Assembly: GCA_963383645.1 (NCBI GenBank)
Contig: OY726562.1
Coordinates: 315,001-379,000 of the forward strand
Direction of reading: 5' to 3'
Length of the DNA: 64,000 nucleotides
Origin: Muscardinus avellanarius
Taxonomy: Eukaryota; Chordata; Mammalia; Rodentia; Gliridae
The translations under genes and the position numbers were made by a program. The notes beneath the pieces were generated by a model. The model was not told the origin of the DNA and did not search any database. It saw nothing but the letters and a program-made list of their open reading frames with translations. The first letter of the stretch is position 1; each line of letters starts with the position of its first letter. This document shows, in pieces, positions 1-13,583 of this stretch.

Positions 1-23
1 CATGATGACTTTTTAAAATCTCC

Positions 24-120
24 CTCCATATTGGAAGCATGATATGCAGAGAAGACCCAGAAGTGTTTCGGCACACAGTAGGCACACCTAACGCCTTGAC
101 AATAAGTGAATGAATGATCA
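24..120 (+). repeat. Old L2/MIR-like sequence, first of two related copies
   Basis: GGCACACAGTAGGCAC and AAGTGAATGAATGA are typical of L2 or MIR 3' ends. The stretch also matches 1827-1915 well upstream of that motif (GGAAGC..TGATATGCAG), which suggests a local duplication. Confidence 0.4.
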
Positions 121-1290
121 ACCCAAATCACTTTGTTTCTCCAGAGAAGCTGGGGCGTAAGTCCCGGAGCACATGGTATCTTCCCACCTGCTGGGTCCTG
201 GTGGTGGGGCCATTGGTAGGGCTGTTGGGGTGGTAGAGAGCTGGGTGGTTTTGCCATGGAGACGCTCCAGCCCCACTGTGGGGCTCTGAGCACCACCTCC
301 TCCTCCTTCTCTCCCCTCACCTTAAATGGGATGGCTTGTTTGTTCACCTGAAGATGGGTATGTTTGGATCCTGAGATTTACTCAGTGCCTCAAGCCAGCC
401 ATTTCAGCTCAAACGGGGTTAACGTGAACATCAGGTGCTGTTTAGTAGCTCACTCTAATTAATCAACAGATATCTATTGTGTGTCTTTTAAGCCAAAAGC
501 AAAGAAAAAATCAGAGTAAACCCCTGAGTGTGAGGAGCAAGGAGCCAGACCCTGCGGATGGCTTGTTTCGCTGACGAGGTCAGGACAGCAGAGGGCCGAG
601 GTGACATCCCAGGGTCCCCATGCTGGGCACTCTATGCTGTGTACCACTCTACGATGGCATAGAGTGGTACCCAATCAGCCATTCTCCGTTTAGGTTATAA
701 CTCCAAATTACCACTGTTACTCACAATGGAGGCAGACTGGACAATGTGCCTTGGACTGAAGGCCAAGGTGGCCTTCCTTACTGGAATTCCTGTTTATTCA
801 CAGACCGGGAAGCTGGCCTGGGAACAGAAGTCTGGCTTGAGCAAGGACAGTGGCCTTCGAAGGCAGTGGGGAAGGGACTCTAAAAGTATTGGCTCATGGC
901 TCGCGGGCTGTGCCCTGCACATATTCCCCGGGGGGCTGAGGACCACCCGAAAGCAGAGGGGCCAGCTCATGTCCCACTCCCACTTCTGGTCCTCACGGCC
1001 ATACAGGGAGCTGAGGACTGCTTAGCTTAACCAACACAAGAAGGTGGTTATTGCTGTCGACATTTCACGCCTGAACCTTTGGGAAATAAAGCCTCCCGTT
1101 CTCTATGCCCCTCATGTTCGGGTGCCTTGACTCCACGGGCAATCGGGCTCTTGGCTCAGGAGCCAATGCCTACAGCAGGGCTGGGTAGGGTCCAGTGTGT
1201 CCTGAGAACACTTGGCAATTCCAGAAGCAGCCACTGGAGGGCGGTGCAGCATCAGCGCAGAGCGCCCTAGGCCTCGTGGCTGGGGGAGCC

Positions 1291-1304
1291 GCTGCGCAGG
1301 CGCA
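1291..1304 (+). promoter_or_regulatory. NRF1-like motif in a GC-rich patch
   Basis: CTGCGCAGGCGCAT resembles the NRF1 palindrome TGCGCATGCGCA with one central mismatch. It lies in a short CpG-containing patch (about 1225-1350). No transcript start or splice donor can be assigned. Confidence 0.25.
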
Positions 1305-1614
1305 TTGAGTGTCCCTGGGAATAAACCACAAATAGTGAGGACGCTCGGGGGAGCCGGCTGAAACCTAGGGGTGAAGGGGCAACTGTCTAATTTTAAATGC
1401 GCTTACATAGTTTTCTTACGTAACATAATTGCTCAAGGCAGGCATGAGTTAAACCATGTATACAGAGAGGAATTGGAGTGCTATTTTAAAAAATAGGTCT
1501 GGGATAGTATAGCAATAGAAAAACAACTATGCTGTATCCCAGCATTAGGGCAAGGGGGATCATGAGCGTGTTTGATCCATGGCTACTTTCTAAATTTTCC
1601 TCCATCTTGGAAAC

Positions 1615-1826
1615 TTTTTTTTTTTTCAGTACTGGGGATGGAATCCAGGGGCATTCTACCTCCAAGCGACACCCCCAGCCCTGTTTTTATTCTTTATTTT
1701 GAAACAGGGTCTCACTGAGTTGCAAAGGGCCTCACTATGTAGTAGCTGAGGCTGACCATGAACCGCAATCCTCCTGTCTCAGCCTCTCAAATGCTGGGAT
1801 TACAAGCGTGCATCACCACACCCAGC
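1615..1826 (-). mobile_element. B1-ID SINE, antisense
   Basis: Full-length antisense copy from the T-run and GTACTGGGGATGG to CACCACACCCAGC. The target-site duplication CATCTTGGAA lies at 1603-1612 and 1827-1836. Confidence 0.9.
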
Positions 1827-1915
1827 CATCTTGGAAGCGTTTGATATGCAGGGGGCCCCAGAAGTGGTCCTGTGCACAGTAGGTGCTTTATGACTCCATG
1901 ACAGTGAGCGAATGT
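1827..1915 (+). repeat. Second copy of the 24-120 sequence
   Basis: TTGATATGCAGGGGGCCCC, CAGAAGTGGTCC and CACAGTAGGTGC parallel 24-120 at about 75-80% by eye. A SINE (1615-1826) is inserted at its 5' edge. Confidence 0.4.
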
Positions 1916-4900
1916 GTTCAGACTCCGAGAAGCTCAAAGCTCCTTGAACCTGACAAGTCCGCTCCTTAGGAGGAGCACTGAGCCTCCTTGCTTCTCGGGT
2001 AGTTCCGGTCGATCTGGGATGGGCTAAGGGACGGTGGGGACTCGGGGTGTGCCAGGCCTGGGCCCCTCAGCTCCTCGGCTCAGGCTCCCGCCACATGCTT
2101 TCAGAGGTCATTTTCAGAGGGTGCTGGTGAGCAAATCACCTTGATCAAACTTGATGGAGATCTTTAAGTCCTCTTTCCAACGCCACGGTGTAAGCTCCAT
2201 GTCAATGTCAAAGACCGAGAGCTGTTCTCAGGCCCTCAGGGAGGCTTTCTGCATTCCTTCCTGCTTCCAGGACATGCTGGCTCTTGCGTGCAGCCCCCAG
2301 CTCGGCCCAAGAGGCTGGCCTCGCAACCTTCAGTGGAGCTGAGATTGTGGCTTAAGGGAGAAGCAGGGGGACCTGGGAGCTGCTGGGAGCTGACTTAGTT
2401 CTTGCTCTAGTCAGCCGGATGTTCACTACCTCTTGGAAGCCCGTTTCATCCTAAGCAGTATCCTATCAAAGTCATTTTCTGAATTTTTGGCAAACCTCCC
2501 AATACAAAGTCATTCCTCGGGTAGTGCAGATGACTCAGCGGCTTTGCGGAGAGGCCCAGGCGACCAGCAGCCCATCCTGGCCGCCTCCCTTCCACCCCGA
2601 CTGTGCCTTGGCCTTTCCATTCCTTCCCTGGCTCTCCCAGGACCTTCCTCCTGTGGACATCTCCCTGACCCTGTCCTGTTCCCTTCAATTCTTCCCTAGC
2701 TTGGGGACGTGCCCTCGGCTTCCCCCTTCCTGGCCACGCTTGCTCTGTGCACCAGGGGCTGGGAGGACAGGGCCACATGGCTCCCTCCTGCCCCGGCGCA
2801 TCCCACCCTGGGGCCAGGGACTGCCTCCAGGCTCCCTGGGGGCTCTCCTCTTCCCCACAGCTCCCTCCTATTTTAGAGAGACTGGTAACACGAGTTGCTT
2901 CTTACACAAGTGCCTGGAGGAGGCCAGGCGGAGGAGAGAGGGAGTGTTTAGTTGTTCTTCATCTTGTTGCTTCTTGTCTTGTCCCTGTAAAGTTCTGTGC
3001 CCTATGCATATATTGGCTTCTGAGACTGAAGTTTTAGTTAAACACTGAGTATTACCTATTACATTTAAAAATATCCTTCTCCGGTTACTCTTTTGCTGAA
3101 AATCGTACATACACTGTTGCCTTCAGGACAAAATCGAACATCACTGTATCCTTCAAAACCTGGAAGCCATAGCTGCCACCCACTTTCTAGTCTTCTCCTC
3201 ACCCACCTTTCTACGTGCACTGGGCATGCTCACGGCCAGGCACATCCCCACTGATGATTCCTAGACCAGGCAGGTCCTCTCCGTGAATTCCTAGACCAGG
3301 ACCTTCCTCACCTTCATTCAAAGCTGATGGAAGGTTCCAGCATGCCACTGGCCCTGGGGACACGGAGACCCCTAGTCAGCCCTGCCTGGGTGCAAGTCCC
3401 TCCTTGCCCCTGGGGCCTTGGAGTGTGGCCTTGCTGACCGGCATAGATGCCCTGCTGTTGAGATGTGCGATTCCGTGCTCTGGGGTGGGGTTTTGCGCTG
3501 AGTGGTTTAAGTGGTTCACATGCTCACGTCTTTGGGAAGCACTGATCTAGTAGGGTGTTCTTGGGCCCAGGGAGGATTTGGAGGCAGAGCAGCCCGGGGA
3601 TCGTTCAGCCTTGGTGTTCCTCGACCCTGCTGCCCAGGTCGGTCCCTGGGCTGGATGGGGCCTGCCCTGGCCTCTCCTTGCAGGGGACTGATAGTGGGTT
3701 GTCAGCTGACCGCTGTAGAAGCTGGCCCTGCCACCTTTGAACAGAAGGGGAGGCTCAGACTTCAAAGACGACCTGGTCATTTTTCAGTCTTTTCTTCTTT
3801 GCTGTGGGCAAGTGACTGTTCTCTCTCTGCGCTTTAGATGTGAGGATCCCTTAGCAGGAAACTATTGAGTTCTGCCCAGGCGGCCAACATAGTAATTGAA
3901 TTAATGTCAAGGGCCTGCCTCCAGCCTGGCGTGCCCAGGGACCACTTTGTCAATCAGTAAGGCAGTCCATCAATCAGCGCGCATTTACTGCCGGCCAGCC
4001 GGCATCTGGAGGTCTTGCTCAGCGTCTGCTGGCTGGGCTGTGTCCTGTTGAGAGCTGGTTCAGTGTTCTCACCTGTCCCTGATCCAGGATCTAAATCCCC
4101 ACTGTGTCCTCCACAGCGGCTGCCTTTGAGGTCCCACCAGACTTGCGGGCTCTGTCTTATCTGAACATCACCACTGACGGTACAGCTCTGTAGTCAGGTT
4201 ACAGGCAGGGGAGGCCACTGGCTAGCCTTCCAGAGCATCCGACTATTCCGCAGTCTCGGTTCAATGTCATACCTTTGACTCTGTTGGGTTTTCCTTGGAC
4301 TTCCATTGAATTAAAATGAGAAATTCTACAGAGACGTACGTAGCTCTGTGAAAGAAACCTTCCCTCCACCACTCCATGCACACTCAAAAGCCCGATCCTC
4401 TGTATGTGACCTTCAGGTCTCAAGATCTGGAGTCTGTTCACAGATCTAACCTGGTCCATGGCCTACACCTTCCTTAGCACTAGTCAGCCCACGCAGTCCT
4501 CATGCCCCGTGGGAGAGTTTCTAGACCAGCAATCACATTGTAAAGTGTGACCATAAATGCACAACTCAGAAGTCCAGTTAGGGCTTCTGTTGTTTTTTCC
4601 TGTCAACTTACTCTTTTGTGAGCCAGATCTCATAAAACAAGCTCAGTGTGTTTTAAAACGTCAACTCGAACTGGCCTCTCTGAGCCGAGAGCCCATGAGC
4701 TGCACCCGTTCCTCTGGCTCATTCAGGGAACCCCACCGGAATCCAAGTCGCATCCATCCCAGTAGGACTCAGCTCTGAACAGACTGCAGACGGTCTGAAC
4801 ACATGTGGTCTGACTTCTTTCTTAAATTTCATGTTGTTTAAAAGGTAGGCCCCAAACTTGACCCTGACCTCCCTTGGTGGGCATTGGTGGCACCACGGCG

Positions 4901-5740
4901 TCCAAGAGAAACGTCCTTGGCCACCCTAGCTGGGGAGAAGACCTGCATCCATTCCAGCTGCCACCCAGTCTGACTTCACCCACAGCTCAGGGCACCGCGG
5001 TGGTACAGAGCGCAGGCCTGTCCTGAGAGAAGCGGGCTGGCAGTTGTACCTGCACACTGTTTCGAGCTGTATTTCAGGCTGGAGGGAGTTTGTGTTCTCC
5101 CTTTCCCATCTCATCTCACCACTAAATGTCTGTCAAGGCAGGATCAGAGGAACCAGGACACGGGACATTATTCTGTGCGCTGTTGTATTGTTCTCAAAAG
5201 CTCTGAACAACCCATCAACATCTCTCGGGGCCGAAGACCCCAGGGCTTTGCTTGCTGCATGGAGATGTGTTGTGTCTCCACAACACCAACGCCACGTCGC
5301 CGCACAGCGCCAAGTCCTCTCGCCGCTGCTGGAGGTGAAATTGCAAATAAATGCTGCCTGCAAGGTCATGCCTGGGTCTCTGAAGGGACATGGGAGAAAG
5401 TCGGTGCACGGATCAGGCTCGCAGAATGAGCTCATAAAGGTAGAACGAAGGGACTGAGGCCGCAGTCTTCTGGAATAAGGATGAAAGCGTATTTTCCCTC
5501 CTAACATCGACTGCTCACCGGATGCCCCCGAGCAGGAGGAGGAAGACACTCCTTACGTGCTGGGGAGTCCTCCGGCGCTAGGGGTGCTGCCTTAGTTATT
5601 TTCGACGCTACTTTCTTCGCTTGCTGAGACGGACCTGCCTTACTGCTCCCAGACGCTTTTCTTTCCTTTATGCTGATGAACATCTGGAGCAGGAGAGGCT
5701 CTGCCACAAGTTAAATATATCGACGGTGCCGTCACTACTG

Positions 5741-5950
5741 TGTTTTGTTTTAGTTTGTTTTTCTCTGTTGAATCCAGGGACAGTCTACCTCCAAGCTACA
5801 CCCTCAGAACTTTTTATTTTTTGTTTTGAAGGCGAGTCTTGCTAGGTTGCTGAGTCTCGCTACATCGCTGAGGCTTGGCCTCGAACCTGCGAGCCTCCTG
5901 TGTTAGCCCCCCAGGTCCTGGGATTGCTGGTATGTATCACCATGCCCAGC
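5741..5950 (-). mobile_element. B1-ID SINE, antisense, diverged
   Basis: GTTGAATCCAGGGACAGTCTAC to CACCATGCCCAGC. Several substitutions mark an older copy. Confidence 0.85.
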
Positions 5951-5980
5951 TCCATTTTAATTTTTAAAATATCCATTTCT

Positions 5981-6186
5981 GCTGGGCGTGGTGACACATG
6001 CTTGTAATCCCAGTACTTTGGAGGCTAAGACAGGAGGATGGTAGGTTTGAGGATAGCCTCAGCAAGTACTGAAACTCTCATCATCCTACTGAATCCTGGT
6101 TTCAAAATAAAAATAAAAATAAAATAGGGCTAGTGGTGTAGCTTGGAGGTAGGATGCCTCTGGGCTCAGTCCTCAGTACAAATTAT
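5981..6186 (+). mobile_element. B1-ID SINE, sense
   Basis: GCTGGGCGTGGTGACACATG to CTCAGTCCTCAGTACA. A near-identical duplication of AAATATCCATTTCT flanks it. Confidence 0.88.
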
Positions 6187-6558
6187 ATAAATATCCATCT
6201 CTATAATAATCAACTCCATGTGTGGGACTTTAACATGACTTTCCTGTGTTCTTCACAATAAGAAGTTGAATGATACTATACATAACCTACTGAACAGGAA
6301 AGAGACCCAGAAAAGCTATGTGACATGAAGTGCTTAGCTCAGTGTCCACTGTGACAGCTTCTCAGTAAGTATTCGCTGAAACGATCATCTTTCATTCAAA
6401 GGGCAAATTTGACTTCAAACTCACATTTGGTACTGTACATTTCCTCAGTTTTCATACTTGATTTCATGACCAGAAAATTGATTTTGATCCTGTTTATTGG
6501 AACAGCAAGAACAAATACTACATCAACTGCTTTATTTGCCACACTTTATCGCTAGCAC

Positions 6559-6588
6559 TGTGTGTGTGTGCGTGTGCGTGTGCGTGTG

Positions 6589-6622
<34 letters not shown>
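6559..6622 (+). repeat. (TG)n microsatellite
   Basis: About 32 TG units with CG interruptions, joined to the tail side of the next SINE. Confidence 0.95.
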
Positions 6623-6625
<3 letters not shown>

Positions 6626-6793
6626 GGGTTGGAACCAGGGGCATTCTACCACCAAGCTACACCCCCAGTCCAGTTTTATGTTTTATTTGGAAACAGAGTC
6701 TCACTAAGTTGCTGAGGCTGACTCTGAACCTGCGATCCTCCTGTCTCAGCCTCCCAGGCACTGGGGTTGCAGGCGTGCACCACCACGCCCAGC
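6623..6793 (-). mobile_element. B1-ID SINE, antisense
   Basis: CTGGGGTTGGAACCAGGGG to CACCACGCCCAGC. The TG array replaces the usual poly-T. Confidence 0.88.
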
Positions 6794-9700
6794 TCTCTAA
6801 CACTGATGTATGTGGCCGTCCCCTGTGTGTGTTGGTGTGTATCTGATCTGCGTTTCTTTTAGTTTAGGCTGTTATGTTGTACACTGCCGTGTTTTAGGAA
6901 AACCTTCAGGCTAACAGTTGAGTTTTCTTGCCCTCTGGTTGGGGTTGGGAAGAAGGTGTTAACGGTGAGGAAAATAAATCTGAGCTAGAACAGTCCTGCT
7001 TTGGACACAGGCAAGAAACTTCCCTAAAAGCAGAAGTCCCAGCACAGCCTTATACAGCGGGTTGAGCAGAGCTTTGCCCTAAACATGCGGCTTGCTCTGG
7101 GCTACAGAACAAGGGTTAGGATTCTGCTTTATCTCTAGTTGAAGTTTGGAGAGTGCCCTGGCATTTCCTTTAGAAGAGCTCTGAGACACTCTCTCTATCA
7201 GTGAGTGATTTTGTAGAGAATCTGTGAGGAATTGAACATTTATTTGCAAGTTAGGACATGGCCCCATCTTTCACCTGGGAGAAGGAAGGGGTTCGGCTTC
7301 CACCAGGGTGAAGGGTCTAAAGTCCAGGCACCTGTGCGTTCTTTCCTTCGAGCAAGTGTGGGAGCTGCGGGAGCCTCACACTGGCCTGTCCAGGCACCTC
7401 TGTGAGGACCAGGCTGGGGAGCTGCGGCCAGGTTGCCCCCGCGCCCCTCCAGAGATGCCTGGCCTTGGCGTCCCGAGAGCCTCCGTTCCTCTAGAGGCTC
7501 AGCTTTGACGGAATGCCCTGCAGGAGGGCTCCATTGGTGGTGGTGAGCAGTGTTGGGTCTTAGCATTTGCTACCTGGATTATAAGCAGAACAAACATGGT
7601 GGCCACACGGAAGGCGCCTGTGGCTCTCCAGAGCTGGCTCTGGAGCCATGGACTCTGCAGCTGGGGCTCATTCTTGTGCACGTCTCGTGGACACGGGAAG
7701 GCGCCACAGCCTGGCTCCAACTGTGACTCAGGCCTTGACGGCCCCTGAATACATGCAGGAACGCCAGGCCTGGATCAAGACTGCCGTGGAGACCCGTCCC
7801 CATGACCGGAGAGGAGCATGTCAGCCCTGGGACAGGGACGGCACGTGCAGACTTCCGCAGAGCACACGGGGCTGGCAGGGCTTTGGCCAGAAGAGGACGG
7901 GGATCTGGACCTGCGACGGCCCCTCAGCTGGTGTGTGGCTCTGAGCTCATTGGCACCATCCTCTGAGTGCCCCACACACAGTCCTGTCTCCCCGGCAAGC
8001 CCGAGGACATCTGAAAACAGCACTGGCTATTTTTGATTTCCCAGCAGAATCTGCCAGGGTCATGGCTCACCATGTTGACTGAGTGGCAGACACTGCCAGG
8101 GGTGACTTCAGCTGCAAATAAAGAAAATAGTTCATGTTCCAGGTGAGGAAGGCGAGTGTCATAAGCCGTGTATTCCTGGAATGACATCAGTTGACTAAGA
8201 CAGAGATGTTCCGTGAGGTGGACACAGGCCAGATGTTCTCAGGACCTGGGAATCTGCGGCAGAGACTGGAACGAGGATGGATTGAGTCAGGAACCTGGTG
8301 GAGGGCCAGTGGCGTCCAAGCAAGAACTCAGGCAGGGGCCTCCGGGGAGAATGTGGTCACAGCCAAGAGCACTGAGCCAGCCTGCAGAGCTCCCTGACCG
8401 GCAGGGTACTGATCCTCAGTCACTCATGTATTCTCTGGGTACTGTAGGCACCGTGCTCAGTGCTTTGAATGCAAAGATGAACCATACAGTGAAGTGTGTC
8501 TTCAAGGGCAGACAAGCCTGTGAACAGAGAGCTGTGCGTGCTGTGGTCCCTGTGTAACGGCTGTGGCCCCCGCAGAGGGTTCTGGGAGCTGGCCGTGAAG
8601 GCGGGTGGCGCCCTGGCCCTGGTTGTGTGACAACAGAGATATTTTAAGCCCGTTTCCTCATCTGTAAATCCTGAGGGATTTTTGAAAGAGCGAGATGACA
8701 AGCATGCACAACTGGCGGCCCACGCTGTGAGGGGCTTGGCCTGAGTCTTCCTCTGCAACAGAGGGAGGCGCGTGCGCAGGGCACCCAAGGGCGGACTTCA
8801 CCTGGGACCCTTGTTCAGTGGATTATTGAGAAGGCTGCCGTGACGGGCCAGGAGGGGATGCTGAGCCAGGGACCTCTTGGAGAGAGCCTGGAGCCCGATG
8901 GATCCATGGTGGTGGGCAGCGAGGCTGCGGGCCTGACTCTCAAGTGCGTCAGGAACCCCTGCAGCGCCAGGCTCGGGAAGCAGCTGCACTAGCACGTACC
9001 AGGAGGAGCGCGGCTCCAGGACTCAGTTCAGTGTCCAGAGCCAGTCTGGCTCATTCGATGACTGCCTGTGTGGCCGCCTTGTTCATCTTTTGAACTGAGG
9101 AAGGGCGCTGCAAGACCCGCTGCTAGTCACAAATAGGTGCTGGGCACCTTTGGAGGAGTTCTCTCCCGAGCTGAGCCTCTGTCAAAGTGCAGAGATGCTT
9201 AAGACTGCAGTGGACTGAGAGGAAGGAGAAGGAAGGAGCAGGGGTTCATGGAGGTGACCTGGAGAGGTTTTGGGTGGAGCTTGGAGGAGCCCGCTATGTG
9301 AGGAGAGGCTGGCCAGGACCTCAGAATGAGGGTGAAGGAAGAGTGCTGTAGCACAGCTGCCCTGGCCGGGCCAGCAGCAACCACCTCCTAGGGCTCTGAT
9401 GTAGAAGCATCTGTCTGTGGACCCTCCCGCCTCACAGGTGTGGGGCTCCAGACCCGTTCCGCCAGCCTTGCTACCCGCCCAGGCCTGTCCCTGAGCCCCA
9501 CACGGGTGTCTTTTTAACTGCCCACCACGTTGGGGGGCCTGGTTCTTCTGTAGGGACTCACCTCTTCTTGTTCCTGAGATACTGGGCATCTTCTTTCTCT
9601 AGAAGGACGTTCTGCCCTGACTCTGCCACTGGAGGAAGCATCCTTCCCGCAGACCAGGGGGTTGCGTAAGCAACACTAGGCCACTTAGTAAGCTAGAGAA

Positions 9701-10533
9701 CTGCCTGAGAGCAGACAGAGTGTGGGCTCCAGCTCTGTGGCAATAGCAGTAGCGATGAGGTTAGTGAGAACAGTACGCAACGTGGTATAGATCTCGTCAG
9801 CCCACCGGAACACTGCTTTGTAGGATTGTTAAAGAAGGAAGAGATCGAAGGCAAAAACCATGTATGTGAGCCTGTGTACACTTGTGTGTGTGCGTGCGTG
9901 CACATTATACACGTGGCAGATGCTGGGAAGACAAAGCCGCCCTTGCAGGGGCGCACTCTGAAAGAATCTTTACTAGTTGGAAATAAAGACACGGCGCAGC
10001 AGAGTGTAGGGCGGCCACTGTGGTCCAATATGGCTTTAGGGAATTGAAATGTATTTGGAAAGTTTCCTTTAAATGAAGATGCCTCATTTGCAGACTCTCT
10101 TTGATTTCTTTTGGTTTAAAACTCAAAGGAAAAACACAGTCCAGTTGTTCTTCTGCAGAGGCTGGTGGACTTGTCTGCATGCAGTTCAGACATCTCCCAA
10201 CACCTGTCCACTCAGGTCCTGGGCCCATCCCTGGCTGACCACCGAGTGTGAACAGCACACCGCTCCCTTGCTGTGGTCCCCAAGTGAGAGCATCTCCACC
10301 TGTAGGTCCTTAGGATGCTGCCCCCCCCCCCCGGCATCCCGCACCTCAGGGACGCGTTTCTAGAAGGTGCTGAGAGTCCATCCCCTGGCTTCAGAGTCTT
10401 CTCACTCTCTGTGTTTTCTCCCCAATTTTTTATATGCACTTGAAATATTTTTTTCTAGGATTTTCTAAATGTTGAAAGAGTTTCAGATGAATATTCAGTT
10501 ATGTTCTGATGGGTCAAAAATGTACTTCATTGA

Positions 10534-10692
10534 GCCGGGCATGACAGTGTACACTTGTAATCCTGGTACTTAGGAGGATTGCACATTCACTGCCAGCCTC
10601 AGCAACTTACTGAGACCCTGTTTCAAAATAAAGAATAAAAAATAAGGCCAGGGGTGTAGCTCAGAGGTAGAATGCTCCTAGGTTCCATCACC

Positions 10693-10696
<4 letters not shown>
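10534..10696 (+). mobile_element. B1-ID SINE, sense, with CA tail
   Basis: GCCGGGCATGACAGTGTACA to CATCACCAGTAACAC. A deletion of about 25 bases lies in the B1 part. The tail has become a long CA array. Confidence 0.85.
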
Positions 10697-10741
<45 letters not shown>

Positions 10742-10767
10742 TATGTACACACACATGCACACGCATG

Positions 10768-10820
<53 letters not shown>
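10697..10820 (+). repeat. (CA)n microsatellite
   Basis: Two long CA arrays with an ATGCACACGCATGCAT interruption, about 120 bases. Confidence 0.95.
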
Positions 10821-10975
10821 TCCACTAACAAACTCAGTCCCTGGTCTTGCGATGGTGGCAATGTGTCCATCTTTAGTCTTAGAGCTTCAGCTAGACTCAC
10901 TCAGCAGGCTGGAAGAGACAGGAATGTCCACTGCACCCCAGTTCCCTGCACTTTCTTGGAGCTGATTACCATGAC

Positions 10976-11020
10976 CCTTCCTTCCTTCCTTCCTTCTTTT
11001 CTTCCTTCCTTCCTTCCTTC
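10976..11020 (+). repeat. (CTTC)n microsatellite
   Basis: Tetranucleotide CTTC with one TTTT interruption. Confidence 0.9.
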
Positions 11021-11028
11021 ATGCATGA

Positions 11029-11206
11029 TTTTTGTGGTGCTGGGGATTGAACCCAGGGGCATTCTACCTATGAGCTACACCCCAGCTCTATTTTATTTTT
11101 TTACTTTGAAGCAGGGTCTAAGTGCTGGGGCTGACCTCCAAACTGTGATCCTTCTGTCTCAGCCTCCCAAGTCCTGGGATTACAGCCGTGTGCCACCGCA
11201 CCTGGT
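11029..11206 (-). mobile_element. B1-ID SINE, antisense
   Basis: GGTGCTGGGGATTGAACCCAG to GCCACCGCACCTGGT, with a small internal deletion. Confidence 0.85.
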
Positions 11207-13349
11207 CCTACACGTACTGAATGTGAGGTTCTCCTGGAGACTTCTGGCCAGCCATGGCCGCCTTATTAGGGTACCCTCAGAGAAGCGGCTTTGTGGAGAA
11301 ACGAATGTCTGTCTCTGACGTGTTTCTCTTAGACCACTGGGCCCTGCTGACGATGTCCATCCTGCCTGGGGATATGGCAGAGAGCCAGTGATGCACCAGT
11401 TAGTCAGAAAACACTGATCTTAGCAACAGCCGGCGTGCTGACCACCACGGCTATAAACACCACTGTCACGCATCTGCTGTAGCGTTGCTGGGGTCATCTT
11501 TGAAGGATGACTCCAGCATGGCACCTGCAGCTGTCTCTGGCCTGCTGAGGGTTGAGCTGATAGCGTTTGACCCAGGGCCTCCATCATAAGTCACACCGCT
11601 GAGTTATCTGGCGTGGCCCGAAGCCCCCAGGTCAGTAGACACTCTTATCCGGAGGACGTTAAGAGGACATTGGACTGGACCAGGTCATTGCAAGGCTCAG
11701 AGATCAGCTTTCTGAAGCTGTGGGCCAAGGCCTGGTCTCCCCTTGGGTGTGCTTAGGGCTTTGGGTTTAGGGTGCAGGGCTGGCAAGCAACTCGGTGGCT
11801 TCAAGTCTGAGTGACTAAGAGAACAGGTGTGACTGTGAGGAATGAGGCCACGGTATAGACCGGAACTGGAAGGTGGGGACAGGAAGAAAAGAGGATGTTC
11901 ACTAATCCAGCTTCCACGTTTGAGACGGTGGCCCAGCGTCCAAGAGCGCTAACTGGCCGCAGGACTTGTCAGTGTCTTGAGGGGAGCTGAGGCCAGAGGC
12001 AGAGGGGTGGAGGGCAGCAGTGTCAAGCAGGCCCTGAGAGAGAGGGAACATAGAAAGGAAGAGCCACGCAGAGGCAGAGACTGGACACATGTGCGTCTGT
12101 CTGCGGGGCTGCCTGGGGTGCGGGTCCAGCGCCGAGGCCCACTGCGGCCGTCGACTCAGCTCCGGGAACGCACCTGTGCCTGCCTGCGCACCACACCAGG
12201 GCCGCGGGCTGCGGGCCTGCTCTCTGGGCAGTACTTTTATGGGCACTGCTTGCCTCTGACTCTTCTCACTTCTATTTCTGGAAGGAAGCCCATTCAGAAG
12301 GCACATTCTTCTTGAGATATGTTAGAACCTCCCACCAGGCTGCCTGGCCCCAGCTCGAGCCACACACATGAGGTCACTTTGAACATTTCTCTTCTCATGT
12401 GTCACTTGTTGACTTCAGAGCTACCCCTCAGCGGGCAAACCCTTCCCCTTGTTGCCAGGGTCTCATGTCCCTGGCTCCTGCCGGGGTGCACGGCCTGGGG
12501 AGCCGAGGCACAGGAGGAGGGCTCGGCACTTTATATATATGGTTGTTTCTCCTTTTTATACTTTTGTTGGTGCATTGTAGTTACACAATAGTGAAGTTCA
12601 CAGTGACAGAGACACGCGTGCACACCGCACTTGGCGCTCCCCTCTGACCCCGTCCCCGCCCCTGTGCACTGGTGAGATTGGTTGTGAGACCTTCGCACGT
12701 GGACAGGACATTTGAGCCTTCTCCTTCCTCAATCCTGCTCCCGTCTCCTCCTCCAACCCTGTCCTCTCTTCTACTGTTCTCTCCTTGCTTATCCCTCTTA
12801 CTTCTATTTTCTCTCTGCCTTCCACATAAGAGAAGACAAACGGCCCTGCACTCTTTGAGACTGATCTCACTCAGCACAATGCTCTCTGTGCCTCATGTTC
12901 CTGCAAGGACATATTTTGTTTTCCTTTATGGCTGAGTAGAGTTCCATTGTGCGTACGTCTTACATTTTTAATCCATTCACCTCTTGACAGACACCTCAGC
13001 TGATTCCGTAACCTGGCTGTTATGAATTGTATTGCTATGACTATGGGCGTGATTGTACCATTTAGTATTCCGGCATTAGTTCCTTGGGAAAGATTCCATG
13101 GAGCGGTGGAACTGGGTATGTGGTGCTTCCATTCCTCATCCTTTGAGGAGCCTGCCAATCTCCACAGTGATTGTGCCTGTTTACAGTCCCACCAACAATG
13201 TACAAGAGTTCCTATTTCCTCACATTCTTGCCAGTATTTATTTATTTTTATTGTTATTATAACTGGAGTTTGATGAAATTTCAGTGTAAATTTGTATTTC
13301 CCTGATTGCGAGTGATGTTGTACAGTTTTTCATCTACTTTTGCCCATTT

Positions 13350-13583
13350 CTTCTTTTTATTTTTATTTATTTATTTTTTTGTAGTAGTGAGGATTAAGTC
13401 CAGGGACATTCTACCTCCGAGCTACAACCCCAGCCCTATTTTTTTATTCTTTATTTTGAAACAGGGTCTCACTAAGTTGTGGAGGGCCTCACTAAGTAGC
13501 TGAGGCTGGCCATGGGAACCTGCGATCCTCCTGTCTCAGCCTCCCAGATACTGGGATGACAAATGTGTGCCACCATGCCTGGC
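13350..13583 (-). mobile_element. B1-ID SINE, antisense, inside L1
   Basis: GTAGTGAGGATTAAGTCCAGG to CACCATGCCTGGC, interrupting the L1 at 12545-14700. Confidence 0.85.

Noticed and set aside
10688..11318. Open frames made of Thr-His or Val-Cys repeats, here and at other CA/TG arrays
   Set aside because: They are translations of CA/TG microsatellites and SINE sequence.
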